Shown piece after piece: positions 50,611-60,386 of a DNA stretch of 64,000 bases. The notes under the pieces were generated by a model. The model was not told the origin of the DNA. It saw nothing but the letters and a program-made list of their open reading frames with translations, and made no database searches. Source of the stretch: Achromobacter denitrificans NBRC 15125 (GTDB lineage: Bacteria > Pseudomonadota > Gammaproteobacteria > Burkholderiales > Burkholderiaceae_B); NCBI RefSeq assembly GCF_001571365.1, contig NZ_BCTQ01000008.1:62001-126000 (forward strand), in the 5' to 3' direction. Each line of letters starts with the position of its first letter. The stretch's first letter is position 1. The position numbers and the translations under genes were made by a program.

Positions 50611-50964
50611 TTATTTCTTGGAAAACACCGACCGCCAGAATTCGGCAAGGTCGATAGACTTGATCCGGTCAATTGCCACCAGCGTCAGGTGAACCACCAG
50701 CGCCGAGACGCCGTAGGCGATCAGCAACGGCGATTTGATGGGCGACAGCGCGGCGACATCCGCCACCGCGGCGTAGCCCACCACCAGCGAAACGATCATG
50801 TAGACCGCACGCGCCCACAAGGTCGCGTCCTTCGCGGTCAGCGCGAACGTCACGCTGCCCGCGAAAGCCCCGATCACTGCGCTGGGGTCCAGCTTGGTGA
50901 CCAGTGCGGCCACGCCGACGATGGCGCTCACGACCCAGGCGGTCACTGCGTTGGGTTCTGTCAT
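50611..50964 (-). CDS. putative phage holin (second)
   Basis: A 117-residue membrane protein with four hydrophobic stretches, starting MTEPNAVTAWVVSAIVGVAALV, with GAFAGSVTFALTAKDATLWARAVYMIVSLVVGYAAV. This matches the pattern of a putative holin family found next to holin III genes; it may be an antiholin. First gene of the lysis cassette, just after a terminator. Confidence 0.75.
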   Translation of the reverse strand: MTEPNAVTAWVVSAIVGVAALVTKLDPSAVIGAFAGSVTFALTAKDATLWARAVYMIVSLVVGYAAVADVAALSPIKSPLLIAYGVSALVVHLTLVAIDRIKSIDLAEFWRSVFSKK

Positions 50965-50987
50965 TTGCTTTCCTATTTTTGGGGCGT

Positions 50988-51008
50988 AAAAAAGCCCGCC
51001 GAAGCGGG
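50988..51008 (-). terminator. intrinsic terminator between fibre and lysis genes
   Basis: On the minus strand CCCGC-TTCG-GCGGG is followed by CTTTTTT. It follows the tail-fibre genes and precedes the holin genes, so lysis genes would need read-through/antitermination or their own promoter. Confidence 0.85.
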
Positions 51009-51042
51009 TTGATCTGATTGGAGATTGGCTAGGTACGGAAGG

Positions 51043-51561
51043 TCAGTCCCACACGACCGCATCAATGGCCTCAGGAGTTTCGGCCGCCAGCGCCAGGCCT
51101 CGCAGGGCTTGCCGCTTGCCTGTCAGCGCTCCAATGATCTGGCGATACTGCAGATCCATGTCGCGAATCTTCGTGGCCAATTCCTCGCGCGTGATGCCGC
51201 GCGCCGGCGCCGCCGCATCGATCCACGGCGTAGCGTCGTCGGAGCCCGCCAGCACGGCAGCAGATTCCATGATCTGCACCGGCCAGGTCTCGCGTTCAGC
51301 GTCCGGATATCCATCAGCGAGTGCTGCGGCCGCCGCGGCATAGCCCGCGTTAATTTCGGCCTCCTTGGCCGCGCGCAGCTCGTCCAACGTAGGCGCTTCG
51401 GGGGTCGGCACCGATGCGACAGCTTGGAGCGTCGAGGGAATGACCGTCAAAACTTCGCCCAACGCGTTGCGGAACTCCCGGCCCGCTTCCGTCACGATTA
51501 CGACGACGTCGTCGTCCAACGCCCAGAATTGGCCAGTAGCGGGGTCTTTGAAGTTCTGCAT
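51043..51561 (-). CDS. tail fibre assembly/DUF4376-like protein
   Basis: A 172-residue protein starting MQNFKDPATGQFWALDDD, with a C-terminal helical domain (ATPWIDAAAPARGITREELATKIRDMDLQYRQIIGALTGKRQAL) resembling DUF4376 of phage fibre-associated proteins. Last gene of the tail operon before the terminator; 1-bp overlap with the fibre gene. Confidence 0.7.
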   Translation of the reverse strand: MQNFKDPATGQFWALDDDVVVIVTEAGREFRNALGEVLTVIPSTLQAVASVPTPEAPTLDELRAAKEAEINAGYAAAAAALADGYPDAERETWPVQIMESAAVLAGSDDATPWIDAAAPARGITREELATKIRDMDLQYRQIIGALTGKRQALRGLALAAETPEAIDAVVWD

Positions 51562-52232
51562 TAGCGGTACTCCGTCCACACAATGGAAACGATGCCGTCA
51601 GTGAACACCCGGTAAGTCGATCCGGGCGGCACGATCATCGAGCCGGCGACGGTCCCGCCAGAAAACGTACTCGGCCATCCGGGACGATCCATAACAACGG
51701 CGTCAACCTGTAGGGACAAGCTGATGGAAGAACCGGACCCAATACCGCGAACGCTGACCAGGATTGGCTTGCTCGTGCTGTTGGTGTAGATGGTTCCGGC
51801 GGCACGGCTGGCCGAGACGTCCTGCCAGCTCTGCCCCACGCCCAATATTGCGGCCGACTGGGTCTTCAACGTGGCGATCACCGAGAACGACAAGTCGGAT
51901 TTGACATAGGCGCCACTGACCCAGCGATAAAAGCCATCCTCGGGCACGAAGATCAGCCCGATATCTTGGGTCGGAAGTTCCGCCAAGGGGAAAGACGGAA
52001 TATGCGACCGGAGCAAAGCCCCCTCGGTCACCCATCCCGTATGGGCCGCATTCCGCCGCTTGATGAGATTGTTTGCCGTATCCGCCCAAGTCGATAAAGG
52101 CCAGGCCAGCGCAGCGGGGTCGGTATCGCCCGAGAAGTCCGTGGCGATGGTCTGAAGCGCATCATTCAGCGCTGGGAAGACCACGACGCCAGGTTGTGGC
52201 GGCGTGATCGACAATTGAGGAGGTGCCTGCAT
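51561..52232 (-). CDS. tail fibre/collar protein
   Basis: A 223-residue protein starting MQAPPQLSITPPQPGVVVFPALNDALQTIATDFSG. It has a beta-rich C-terminal part and no catalytic motif. Placed directly after the tip protein J gene, the position of receptor-binding fibre genes. Probably host-contact protein; function from position. Confidence 0.65.
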   Translation of the reverse strand: MQAPPQLSITPPQPGVVVFPALNDALQTIATDFSGDTDPAALAWPLSTWADTANNLIKRRNAAHTGWVTEGALLRSHIPSFPLAELPTQDIGLIFVPEDGFYRWVSGAYVKSDLSFSVIATLKTQSAAILGVGQSWQDVSASRAAGTIYTNSTSKPILVSVRGIGSGSSISLSLQVDAVVMDRPGWPSTFSGGTVAGSMIVPPGSTYRVFTDGIVSIVWTEYR

Positions 52233-52233
52233 A

Positions 52234-55200
52234 TCAGTACCCTTGAGCAATCCAGTTGATCGAGCGCTCCACCGGAATGGAGCCGTTGAAAATTCTGATG
52301 TCGAAGCCGAGCTCATCGGACGTCGCGGCCAATACAACAGCGCGGTCGCCGTTCTGAGTGTCCAGAATCGTGACTTGAAGATTGGGCCGTGCGTGGAAGG
52401 GCTTGGGGAACGTCACGCGCATTCCCGCGGCCGGAACCGCGACGGACTCGGCGCGCTGAACCAGATCTGGCACATCGACAGTCCAGCGGAATCGCGACAC
52501 AAGCGGAATGATCCGAGGGTTCGCAGTGGCCAGGTACAGGCGCACATCGAAGTGCCTGGCATTGACCAGGCCAGGGACGAAGTCCACCCATTCCGACCAC
52601 TCCCCATCCTCCTGCGCATGGCGGATCTGCGGCCTCAGCGTGATGGCCTGCCGTGCAGAACCATTCAACAGGTCATCGACCGCGAGCAGGTCAGGGATGG
52701 ACAACAGGTCATCGTCCTGGCTGATCGCCAGAAATTCGATATCGAAATCGATGCGCACAGGCGCCACGTAGCCAATATCAACCTGGTCGCTCACCGAATT
52801 GGTGTAGGTTCCTTCTGGTGCTGCACCTCCCATCCACAGCAGATCCGATTCTGCCAAGAGATCGGGGCTTGCCAGCAAGTCGCCTTGGGCGGCCAAAGAC
52901 AGGTTGCCTTCGTAGACGATGGCCCCGCCGGAAAGAGAGCCGGTCCATTCCGGCGCCTCGTCTTGAACCAGCAGGACATTTCGCACCAGCACCGCGCCCG
53001 AGATCGCAATGCCAGCTGCGGGCCCGTACACGACTGTTCCATTGGACAGCTTGAACCGCGCTGCTGCCCAGTAGCCGCCGTTGCCGACCGCCAGCATGTC
53101 CTGCGAGCTCGTTATGCCCACTAGGCGCGAGTTTGCCCAGCTGTCGCCGATCCGGACCTCATAGGCCGGTTCCCGCACATCCATGACCTTCCGCCAACTC
53201 AACACGGTCAGGCCATCGCGGAACACCGTCGTCAGCCCCTCCACCGGCGGCAGAGGCGCGGCCAGGCCTTCGACCTTGTAGGTCAACGTCTTCGGCGTGC
53301 CAGCCCCGGTCGACCCCTTGGGAACCACCGTCGCAACGATCACGTCTCCCGTCTGCACGACGAGGTCGAGCGAGCGCCCCTCGACGGTCTGCGCGACGCG
53401 CTGCACGCCATTTACCGCTACCTTGATCTGCACCGGCATATCGCGGGACAGCGCCCAGGACAGTCCCACGCGGATCTGGTCGGCGCTTACGCTCACGATC
53501 GATTCGGTAGCGCTCAGGGAGAACATCACGCCGCTCAGCAGCCCACCATCGCGGGGCGGCGTGTACAGGTAGGGGTTCGACTCGCAGGCGTAGTACTCCG
53601 GGTCGTCATCGATCGCCTCGAAGCGCAGGCCATCTCCGGCCGGCGCCACCCCCGAGACCTTGAACCGCCGGCCCGGGGTCGCCAACGGGTCGAACTGCCA
53701 TGCCCAATCAAAGGGGGAACAGTCCTCGTACCCTTCATCCCCCGGCATCGGGAACCCGTCCAGGTCGGTCACGATGGTGAGCTCGTCAACCTCTCCCACA
53801 TCGGAGGACACCGTCACGACCTTCATGTTGCCGTCGGGGTCGCGCAACATGACCGTGCCGCTTCCAGCACTGGGCACGGCTTGCTGCAACTTCATCAGCG
53901 CGCCACCACTGCCCGGCATGAGGCGGCCGGAGTAGCCCCATACGGTCAGGTCGTGCGAGAACGACACCACGTCGCCGCGCGTGCAGACCAAGCCTTCAAG
54001 GTCAGTTTCCCAGGAGACGCGCCGGCGCTTCCACACCTGGCTAGCAGCGATCAAGTTCGCTTCGCGCCCGGCCATGTCGGCGTTCGTGCAGCCGTCCAAA
54101 TCCAGCTGCAGCGGATTATTGGTAGCGATGGCGCCCGGGACCTTGGCGCGCACCTCGTCCATCACCCAGCCCGCGTCCTTGTTCACGAAGTTGGCCACAA
54201 TCTCGTCGACCGTGCCCTCGTTGATGTAGGTGATCTTGAAGGAGCCCGCGCGCACGTTGAACGGCCCGAACATGGCGGATACCGGTAGGTTCTCGGCATC
54301 CCACACGACCCCTAGCTTTCCAGTCTGGTACGTCATCGATGCGCGCCCTGCCCTGGCGATCATCTGGAGCACGGCCGCGGCGCTCATCTTCTGATCCAGG
54401 ACATAATCGAACGTCAGCCGCTTTCGGTCGCACCATAGCCCCCAAGCCTTGATGGACTCGAAGTCGATCTGGGCGTCGGTCAGCCCACCACCGTAGATGC
54501 GCTGCCCGGCCGAGTCCCTTTTGCCGCGCGCGAACCACAGGAACCACCACGCCGGGTTGCTCGTCGTAGTCCACTTCCACTCCGAGCCCGTCCAGACCGA
54601 GCACCATGCTGAAGCGATAGCGCTGAATTCATCAACGGCCCCGTTCAGCTGCGACGACGCCTGGATACGCAGCGCCACACGCAGCTGACCCGAGTAATCG
54701 GCCGTGTCGGTCTGGTAGCAGAGGATCTGGCTGATCGCCGTCTGGTTCGATTCGCGACTGCTCTGTATGTCAGCGGTCACCTTCCAGGCGCGGACCTCGT
54801 ACATGCCAACCGGGACATTCCACGAGACGGTCTGGCGCGTCGGCTCCTGCCGGGCACCGGTGACGCGAACGCCGGGAGTTGTGCTGTAACCGATCAGAGG
54901 ATCGGGCGCGATTCCGTACCAGGGCTGGCCCATCTGGAAAGGGTGCGGCTTCCAGCGCCAAACGCCCATGACCGGTGGCACTACCGTCTCGCCCGCATCG
55001 CCGCCGCCAAAGCTGTACCCGGGCTTGATGACGAACGTTTCACCATCCGTATGGTCAGCCGGATTTGTCGAGCCAAACCCAACCTGCTGTTCACGTCGGT
55101 AGGCCTCGCCCGCATCTCCTCCGCCCGTGCCGGTATCGATCTGCATCTTGGCCCAGTAATGGGTCGCATAGATGGCATCGTTAAGCAGGCCAATGTCCGC

Positions 55201-56190
55201 CCAGGCCCCGCCGACCGGCCGATACTGCAAGCGAAGGTCAACAGATCGCGCTTCCAGCCCCCCGGCGTCGTTCACGTAGAACAGCTGCGACGCAATCTCA
55301 ACGGAGATATGCGTCACATCGCTCGGGGTCGTGCGAGTGTTGATCACACCGGATTGCAGCGTGAACCCCTGCAGCGTATCCACGTTTCCGGAGAACATGG
55401 ACAGCGCGCCGGTGTTGGGGTCGGACGATTGCAGCTGGACCCCTTGGTAATTGGAGACCGGCGTTTCTCCGATCTTCAAATCGCTCAGCGTAATGCCATT
55501 GAGCTGAAGCCCGAAATGGAAGATCTGGTTCAGAAACTGCGTGTCCCCTACATACTGCGAGTAGGGTTTCGCCCCGGAATCTGGAACTACCTTGTGCCGG
55601 CCGAAGATGAGCGTCATCGGCTCCCAGGGCCGGGACCGATTGCGCCCGCCCTGGATCGCGTACGTCGGACTGCTCTCGTACTTCTGACCGGTGCCCAGCT
55701 TCGCGGCGGTGGGCGTAGGCAGCGGCAGCAGCGCGCCAACGAGCAAGGAGCCGCCGAGCATGATGCCAGCCGACAGGGCAGAACCGCCGAGCGTGGCAAC
55801 CTCGATGCCGCCGACCATCTTGGTTAGGCCGGCGAACGCCGGGGCGTAGAACGCCGCGGCAACGACCGCCAACATGGCCACCGTGCGCAGCACTTTCCCG
55901 CCGCCACCGCCCCCCAAAGCGCGGGCGCTTACAACCACCATATCGCCCTGGCGAGGGATCAGCCGATCCCACAGCGCCAGCGGCACGGGGCGGCCGTTGT
56001 GCTCGACGCGCAGCACCCGCGACGGCGCGGCGATGCGCGTACGCCGCATGAAGGCGCCCAGCGTCTCACCCGGCAGGAATGCCGCGTAGCAATCGATGCG
56101 ATCGCCGCTCTCAAACGGACGCGGATACACCACGAGCGACGGCGATGCGATCGGCCCGGCAGGAACGACTGTCTGCGTCACGTCTTCCAT
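52234..56190 (-). CDS. tail tip/host specificity protein J
   Basis: A 1318-residue protein with gpJ character: an N-terminal ubiquitin-like/hub region (LPGETLGAFMRRTRIAAPSRVLRVEHNGRPVPL), a hydrophobic stretch (LAVVAAAFYAPAFAG), then GRHKVVPDSGAKPYSQYVGDTQFLNQIFHFGLQLNGITLSDLKIGETPVSNY, and a long fibronectin-like C-terminus. It forms the central tip and decides host attachment. Immediately preceded by the NlpC/P60-like gene as in lambda K-I-J. Confidence 0.9.
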   Translation of the reverse strand: MEDVTQTVVPAGPIASPSLVVYPRPFESGDRIDCYAAFLPGETLGAFMRRTRIAAPSRVLRVEHNGRPVPLALWDRLIPRQGDMVVVSARALGGGGGGKVLRTVAMLAVVAAAFYAPAFAGLTKMVGGIEVATLGGSALSAGIMLGGSLLVGALLPLPTPTAAKLGTGQKYESSPTYAIQGGRNRSRPWEPMTLIFGRHKVVPDSGAKPYSQYVGDTQFLNQIFHFGLQLNGITLSDLKIGETPVSNYQGVQLQSSDPNTGALSMFSGNVDTLQGFTLQSGVINTRTTPSDVTHISVEIASQLFYVNDAGGLEARSVDLRLQYRPVGGAWADIGLLNDAIYATHYWAKMQIDTGTGGGDAGEAYRREQQVGFGSTNPADHTDGETFVIKPGYSFGGGDAGETVVPPVMGVWRWKPHPFQMGQPWYGIAPDPLIGYSTTPGVRVTGARQEPTRQTVSWNVPVGMYEVRAWKVTADIQSSRESNQTAISQILCYQTDTADYSGQLRVALRIQASSQLNGAVDEFSAIASAWCSVWTGSEWKWTTTSNPAWWFLWFARGKRDSAGQRIYGGGLTDAQIDFESIKAWGLWCDRKRLTFDYVLDQKMSAAAVLQMIARAGRASMTYQTGKLGVVWDAENLPVSAMFGPFNVRAGSFKITYINEGTVDEIVANFVNKDAGWVMDEVRAKVPGAIATNNPLQLDLDGCTNADMAGREANLIAASQVWKRRRVSWETDLEGLVCTRGDVVSFSHDLTVWGYSGRLMPGSGGALMKLQQAVPSAGSGTVMLRDPDGNMKVVTVSSDVGEVDELTIVTDLDGFPMPGDEGYEDCSPFDWAWQFDPLATPGRRFKVSGVAPAGDGLRFEAIDDDPEYYACESNPYLYTPPRDGGLLSGVMFSLSATESIVSVSADQIRVGLSWALSRDMPVQIKVAVNGVQRVAQTVEGRSLDLVVQTGDVIVATVVPKGSTGAGTPKTLTYKVEGLAAPLPPVEGLTTVFRDGLTVLSWRKVMDVREPAYEVRIGDSWANSRLVGITSSQDMLAVGNGGYWAAARFKLSNGTVVYGPAAGIAISGAVLVRNVLLVQDEAPEWTGSLSGGAIVYEGNLSLAAQGDLLASPDLLAESDLLWMGGAAPEGTYTNSVSDQVDIGYVAPVRIDFDIEFLAISQDDDLLSIPDLLAVDDLLNGSARQAITLRPQIRHAQEDGEWSEWVDFVPGLVNARHFDVRLYLATANPRIIPLVSRFRWTVDVPDLVQRAESVAVPAAGMRVTFPKPFHARPNLQVTILDTQNGDRAVVLAATSDELGFDIRIFNGSIPVERSINWIAQGY

Positions 56191-56564
56191 CGGAAATATC
56201 CCTCAAGCTTGTAATCGACGCGGATCATGTCGCGCAGGCGCTGGCGCACCACGGCGCCGAAAGCGCGGTCGGCATGCATCACCCACCATTCATGCGCCAT
56301 GAACGCCATGACACCGATGTGGAACAGGTCGCCGCGCGATCGCAGCAGCACCGGGTGCCCCTCGATCGGGGCAATAACAGGATCTGCAAATTGCGCCTGG
56401 TTGGCGCGAATCTGCGCGGCCTGAGCGCGCAGCGCCACCTCGTGCCCGCTCGGCAAACCCGGAGTGATCCCCAGGTACTCGCGGGCGACGCGTTCGGCGA
56501 ACGCGGCGCAATCGCCGGTCTCGGGAACATAGGGTTGCCCGATGTATTTTTCCGTCCAGTGCAT
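56178..56564 (-). CDS. NlpC/P60-like tail tip protein (lambda K-like)
   Basis: A 128-residue protein with catalytic cysteine C19 in ETGDCAAFAERV and histidine H82 in LFHIGVMAF, the order of NlpC/P60 peptidases. In phage tails such proteins cut peptidoglycan during DNA entry. It overlaps the J gene by 13 bp. Confidence 0.85.
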   Translation of the reverse strand: MHWTEKYIGQPYVPETGDCAAFAERVAREYLGITPGLPSGHEVALRAQAAQIRANQAQFADPVIAPIEGHPVLLRSRGDLFHIGVMAFMAHEWWVMHADRAFGAVVRQRLRDMIRVDYKLEGYFRWKT

Positions 56565-56565
56565 C

Positions 56566-57042
56566 TTAGAAATTCCCAGGCGAAGTGGTCGGATCGAAGC
56601 GCACCGCCACTGCGGATTGCATCAACGTGTTCTTAAAACCGAGTTCGCCGGACACCCGGTAATTCGAGATCAACAGGCCCGCCAGGTCCATCGTCATATC
56701 GAATTCCAGATTGGAGGGGTTTGAACGCAGCACCAGGATGAGGCGGCACCGAGCGCCGGCGCCACCCTGGCTCACCTCAAGCCATTCCGTCAACTCTCGA
56801 CCGATGTTGTCGACCTCAAGCTTCGCGCCGGGCACCTGCTCATGCTGGTCATCCGGCAGCGATAGGTCGAACCGGCAAGCGAGGAATTTGTGGCCCTCCA
56901 CATCGATATCCACTGTGTCGTTCACAAATCGCGCCGGCACCGCCAGATCCGAATGCGTGATCTCGATCAGTTCCAGGAGCGGCTCGTCCGCGCTGGTCGC
57001 GTTGAGGTTGCGTTTGGCCCGGGGGGAAAAATTCCGGCTCAT
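56566..57042 (-). CDS. DUF1833-like tail tip protein (lambda L position)
   Basis: A 158-residue protein from MSRNFSPRAKRNLNA, with LLELIEITHSDLAVPARFVNDTVDIDVEGHKFLACRFDLSLPDD typical of DUF1833 phage proteins. It sits between the lambda M-like and K-like genes, the place of gpL. Structural component of the tip baseplate. Confidence 0.85.
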   Translation of the reverse strand: MSRNFSPRAKRNLNATSADEPLLELIEITHSDLAVPARFVNDTVDIDVEGHKFLACRFDLSLPDDQHEQVPGAKLEVDNIGRELTEWLEVSQGGAGARCRLILVLRSNPSNLEFDMTMDLAGLLISNYRVSGELGFKNTLMQSAVAVRFDPTTSPGNF

Positions 57043-57043
57043 A

Positions 57044-57391
57044 TCAGCCCACCGTTTCCAGCTGAGCCGTTGCCCGCCATACCCTTCCTGGGCTGGACCA
57101 GGAAACCTTCCCCGACACGAACCGCGCTTGCTTGAGCACCAAGTCAAGCGGGTCAGTCCAACCAAACCACCCGCCGCCGCCGTTCAAGTCGGACCTCATC
57201 CATGCATCGAATGCGTTTTTCTGCGCCACGCTCCCCACATGAATAACCACGTCGCGGGTGACGATCGGCGTGGTCCAGCGCCGCCGCTGCTTGGTGATGC
57301 CGCCGTCCATGTCGGTGCGCAGAACACCATAGTCGGCATCCTCCTTGAAGCCTTCCAGCAGCACTTTTGCGTAGCTCGGAAATACCGCCAT
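57044..57391 (-). CDS. minor tail protein (lambda M position)
   Basis: A 115-residue protein (MAVFPSYAKVLLEGFKEDADYGVLRTDMDGGITKQRRRWTTPIVTRDV...). It resembles small phage tail proteins of unknown mechanism that follow the tape measure gene. Assignment to the gpM position is by order. Confidence 0.7.
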   Translation of the reverse strand: MAVFPSYAKVLLEGFKEDADYGVLRTDMDGGITKQRRRWTTPIVTRDVVIHVGSVAQKNAFDAWMRSDLNGGGGWFGWTDPLDLVLKQARFVSGKVSWSSPGRVWRATAQLETVG

Positions 57392-57392
57392 G

Positions 57393-60374
57393 TCACCCTC
57401 CCATTACGCCGCGCACCGCTTGGGCGGATCGGCCATTTCGCTGCAAGTCGCTCACGACAATGCTGATCACTTCGCCACTCACGTCCAAGCGACGATTCAC
57501 GCCCGTCACCTGCTGCGGCGTACCGTTGTTGATGATCTCCACTTGCAGAGCGCCGCCCGACTGCGCGCGGCCAGCTGGCGGTGGAAGCGCTGGAGATCCA
57601 GCCATCCCGCCTACCGCGTGGCCCGTCCGAATGGAGCGCCGCAAAGCGTGGAAGCCGCTCGCTCCACCCAGGGCACGGATCTCGTCCTGGTTCAGCACGC
57701 CCTCGCCGCGGTGAACAATCCCGGCCGGCTCGAAGCGGCCGCCGTCCCCGGTGTAGCCGCCCGAGGAAAACTGGATGCTGTCCAGCAATCCGCCCGCAGT
57801 GCCGCCAATGCCCTGCAGGCTTGAGCCGGATACCGCGGAACCGCTGCCCATCCAGCTGCCCAGCAAGCCGCCCAGGGCGCCAGCCAGGGGGCCGGTGATG
57901 CTCTGCTGAATGGCAATTCGGGCCATGTCGGAAATGATGCTGTCGGCAAGATCCTTGAAACTCAGTTTCCCGGTACGGACAAACCCCGTCAGCGCGTCGT
58001 CCATGCCGGTAAACGCGTTTGTCACCGCACCTTCAATTGACGAAGCCACGTTCAGCACGCTGTCAACGTAGTTCCCCAACCCGCGCGACATGCCCAACTG
58101 CCACGAGGATTCCGCCTCGCGCTTGCGGGCGGCGGAATCCTGAAGGATTGCTACCTGGCGATCTTCAGCATCGCGCAAGGCTTCAATTCGCGCCGCGTAC
58201 GCAGCCTGGTCCAGGCGCGTGGATTCGACCTGCTGGTCCTCCTCCAGCTTGCGGCGGCGCTCGGCGTACTTCTGCCGAATCGCCACCTCCTGCTCCAACT
58301 GCTCGCGATGCTGGTCGGTCATCCCGACGCCCGCGACCTCGATGTCCCGTTCACGCTGGTACAGGTCTATCTCACGCTGGACCGCGTCGAAGTAGCGCGC
58401 AGACTCAGCGGCCTTTTTGGTGGCCTCCTCGGCCTCCTTCCAGGCTTGGATCTCGTCGAACAGCGCGATGGCGCGGGCGCGGTGCGCCTCCGACCCCTTG
58501 GCCTGCTCGATGCGATAGCGCTCCTGGGCGTCGGATGTCATGCCCAGCGTCGCGCGCTGCTCTTCCAGGCGCTTGACCAAGCCCTGCAACTCGCTCGCCT
58601 GCTGCGCGCTACCCTTCGGCAGGAACCGGTCGTTCAGCCGCTTCTGCGCATCGCTGTCGAACAAGGGCCCCAGCGCGGCGCGCCACTCCTTCTCCGCCCC
58701 CTTCAGTCGCTCGCCGGGCGTGGCGAACTCCTTCAGGAACTTGTCGTAGGCGGCCCGGTACTTGTCCAGCTCGTTGATGACCGGCGCCACCCCACCCGCC
58801 GCGGCGGCTTGCGCCCCCGTCAGCGCCTCGATCTCCTGGCGCAACCCGGCAACGTTCCCCGAGGCTTCGATCACCTTCTGCGCAAACTCAACCAGCCGCC
58901 CGCGGCTCGACTCGCTGGCGCGACCCGACGAGACGTAGGACTCGACCAAGGCGGCAAGCGAGGCGGCCATCTGCTCGGACGACAGGCTGGTATCGGACGC
59001 CACCGCCTTCATTTCCGCGGTGAAGTCGGCGCGGTACTGAGCAGCCGCGCGGGCGCCCTCGGTCAGCGCCGGCGTGAAGGCATTCCCCAGTTCGAAGATT
59101 GCGGCTTGGCTTTCCTTGAGGGCCGCATTCAGGTCATCCGTCTTGATGCTGATGACCTGCTGGCGTTGCAGGTCGTTCAGCTTCTGGAATGACGTCAGCA
59201 GCTCGTCGACGCTTCGCCTGGTATCAGCCACTTCGCGCGCGCCAGCCGACGCGGAATCGCGTGCATCCCGGCCGTACTGCAGCCACGCATAACCCGCAGC
59301 ACCAACCGTAAGCGCAACAACACCGAGAGGCCCGCCGACCATGGCGAGGCCCGCTGCTGCCAGTCGAGACGCTGCCCCCATGGCTGCCATCCTGGAGGCT
59401 GCCACTTCGAGGGTTAGCGCCACGCCAGCCATACCGGTCGAAGCGGCGACTGCGCGAGCCGCAAACACCGTCATCGACAAGCCGGCTGATAGCACTGCCG
59501 CCGCCAGCTTTGCACCGATAACCGCAGCCAGGCCACCAGCAGCCACCGTCAGGGCGTTGAGCCCAGCCTTGGCGGCGTCGGATCCCAGTGCAGAGTTCAG
59601 CCCCTCTACGACATCGCGCAGAAAGGTTAGGCTGCCGCTCTCATCCGTCAGTAGCGCAGACACCGTATTGCGCAGACCCAGCAGCGCGCCACCCAGCGTA
59701 TCGCGCGCAGCAGCTGCCGCGCCACCGTAGCTTTCCTCCAAGGCGCGCAAAATGATGGCCTGGGCCTCCGCGGTGCGACCGGAGAGCTCCAGCTGCTCGA
59801 CTAGGGCCTTCTGCTCCTCCGTGAACCGGAACCCCTGCCGGCTTAGCGCGGCCAGTCCCTGGGAGGGAATGTCCAGCGCTCGACCGATGGTTTCCGCAGA
59901 AGCGCGAATCGTCATGCCGGTGCGCGCCGCCATATCGGCCGCCGCCTGCATTGCACGGGGGAACTCCTGGCCAGCAACCCCGGTGAAGGCCAAAAGGGCA
60001 GTCTGCGCTTCGTTCACCTCGCCGGCCGAGATCGTGCTGGCCGACTCAATCGCGTCGGCCATGGCGTTCAGGCTGTCAGTGCTCATAGACGCCGCGCGGC
60101 CCGTCGACTCCAGCACCGCGGCCAGCTGCGCCTGCTCGTTCTGTGCGTTGATCGTGTTCTGGACGAACGCGGTCAGCACGCTACCGGCCGAGATGCCAGC
60201 AAACGCCGCCCCAATCAGGGCAGAGGCGCGCGTCCAGGACGAGCCGGCCTGCTCAGCGCTTTGTTCCATTTCGCGCCCCGCCCGACGGGTAGTACGGGCA
60301 GCGCGGTCCATGTCGGTCTCGAAGCTGCCGGTCCGAGCCAGCAGGTCGACCACGATTGATCCGGCAGTTGACAT
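57393..60374 (-). CDS. tail tape measure protein
   Basis: A 993-residue protein with an N-terminal LLARTGSFETDMDRAARTTRRAGREMEQSAEQAG start, a central hydrophobic stretch (TVAAGGLAAVIGAKLAAAVLSAGLSMTVFAARAVAAS) and long coiled-coil segments rich in Glu, Lys and Gln. The C-terminus contains GGFxG-like low-complexity sequence. It sets tail length and enters the membrane at injection. It follows the tail-chaperone frameshift pair. Confidence 0.92.
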   Translation of the reverse strand: MSTAGSIVVDLLARTGSFETDMDRAARTTRRAGREMEQSAEQAGSSWTRASALIGAAFAGISAGSVLTAFVQNTINAQNEQAQLAAVLESTGRAASMSTDSLNAMADAIESASTISAGEVNEAQTALLAFTGVAGQEFPRAMQAAADMAARTGMTIRASAETIGRALDIPSQGLAALSRQGFRFTEEQKALVEQLELSGRTAEAQAIILRALEESYGGAAAAARDTLGGALLGLRNTVSALLTDESGSLTFLRDVVEGLNSALGSDAAKAGLNALTVAAGGLAAVIGAKLAAAVLSAGLSMTVFAARAVAASTGMAGVALTLEVAASRMAAMGAASRLAAAGLAMVGGPLGVVALTVGAAGYAWLQYGRDARDSASAGAREVADTRRSVDELLTSFQKLNDLQRQQVISIKTDDLNAALKESQAAIFELGNAFTPALTEGARAAAQYRADFTAEMKAVASDTSLSSEQMAASLAALVESYVSSGRASESSRGRLVEFAQKVIEASGNVAGLRQEIEALTGAQAAAAGGVAPVINELDKYRAAYDKFLKEFATPGERLKGAEKEWRAALGPLFDSDAQKRLNDRFLPKGSAQQASELQGLVKRLEEQRATLGMTSDAQERYRIEQAKGSEAHRARAIALFDEIQAWKEAEEATKKAAESARYFDAVQREIDLYQRERDIEVAGVGMTDQHREQLEQEVAIRQKYAERRRKLEEDQQVESTRLDQAAYAARIEALRDAEDRQVAILQDSAARKREAESSWQLGMSRGLGNYVDSVLNVASSIEGAVTNAFTGMDDALTGFVRTGKLSFKDLADSIISDMARIAIQQSITGPLAGALGGLLGSWMGSGSAVSGSSLQGIGGTAGGLLDSIQFSSGGYTGDGGRFEPAGIVHRGEGVLNQDEIRALGGASGFHALRRSIRTGHAVGGMAGSPALPPPAGRAQSGGALQVEIINNGTPQQVTGVNRRLDVSGEVISIVVSDLQRNGRSAQAVRGVMGG

Positions 60375-60386
60375 TTCATGTACCTA

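Noticed and set aside
51043-56190. A diversity-generating retroelement like that of Bordetella phage BPP-1
   Set aside because: No reverse transcriptase gene and no template/variable repeat pair is visible near the fibre genes in this window.
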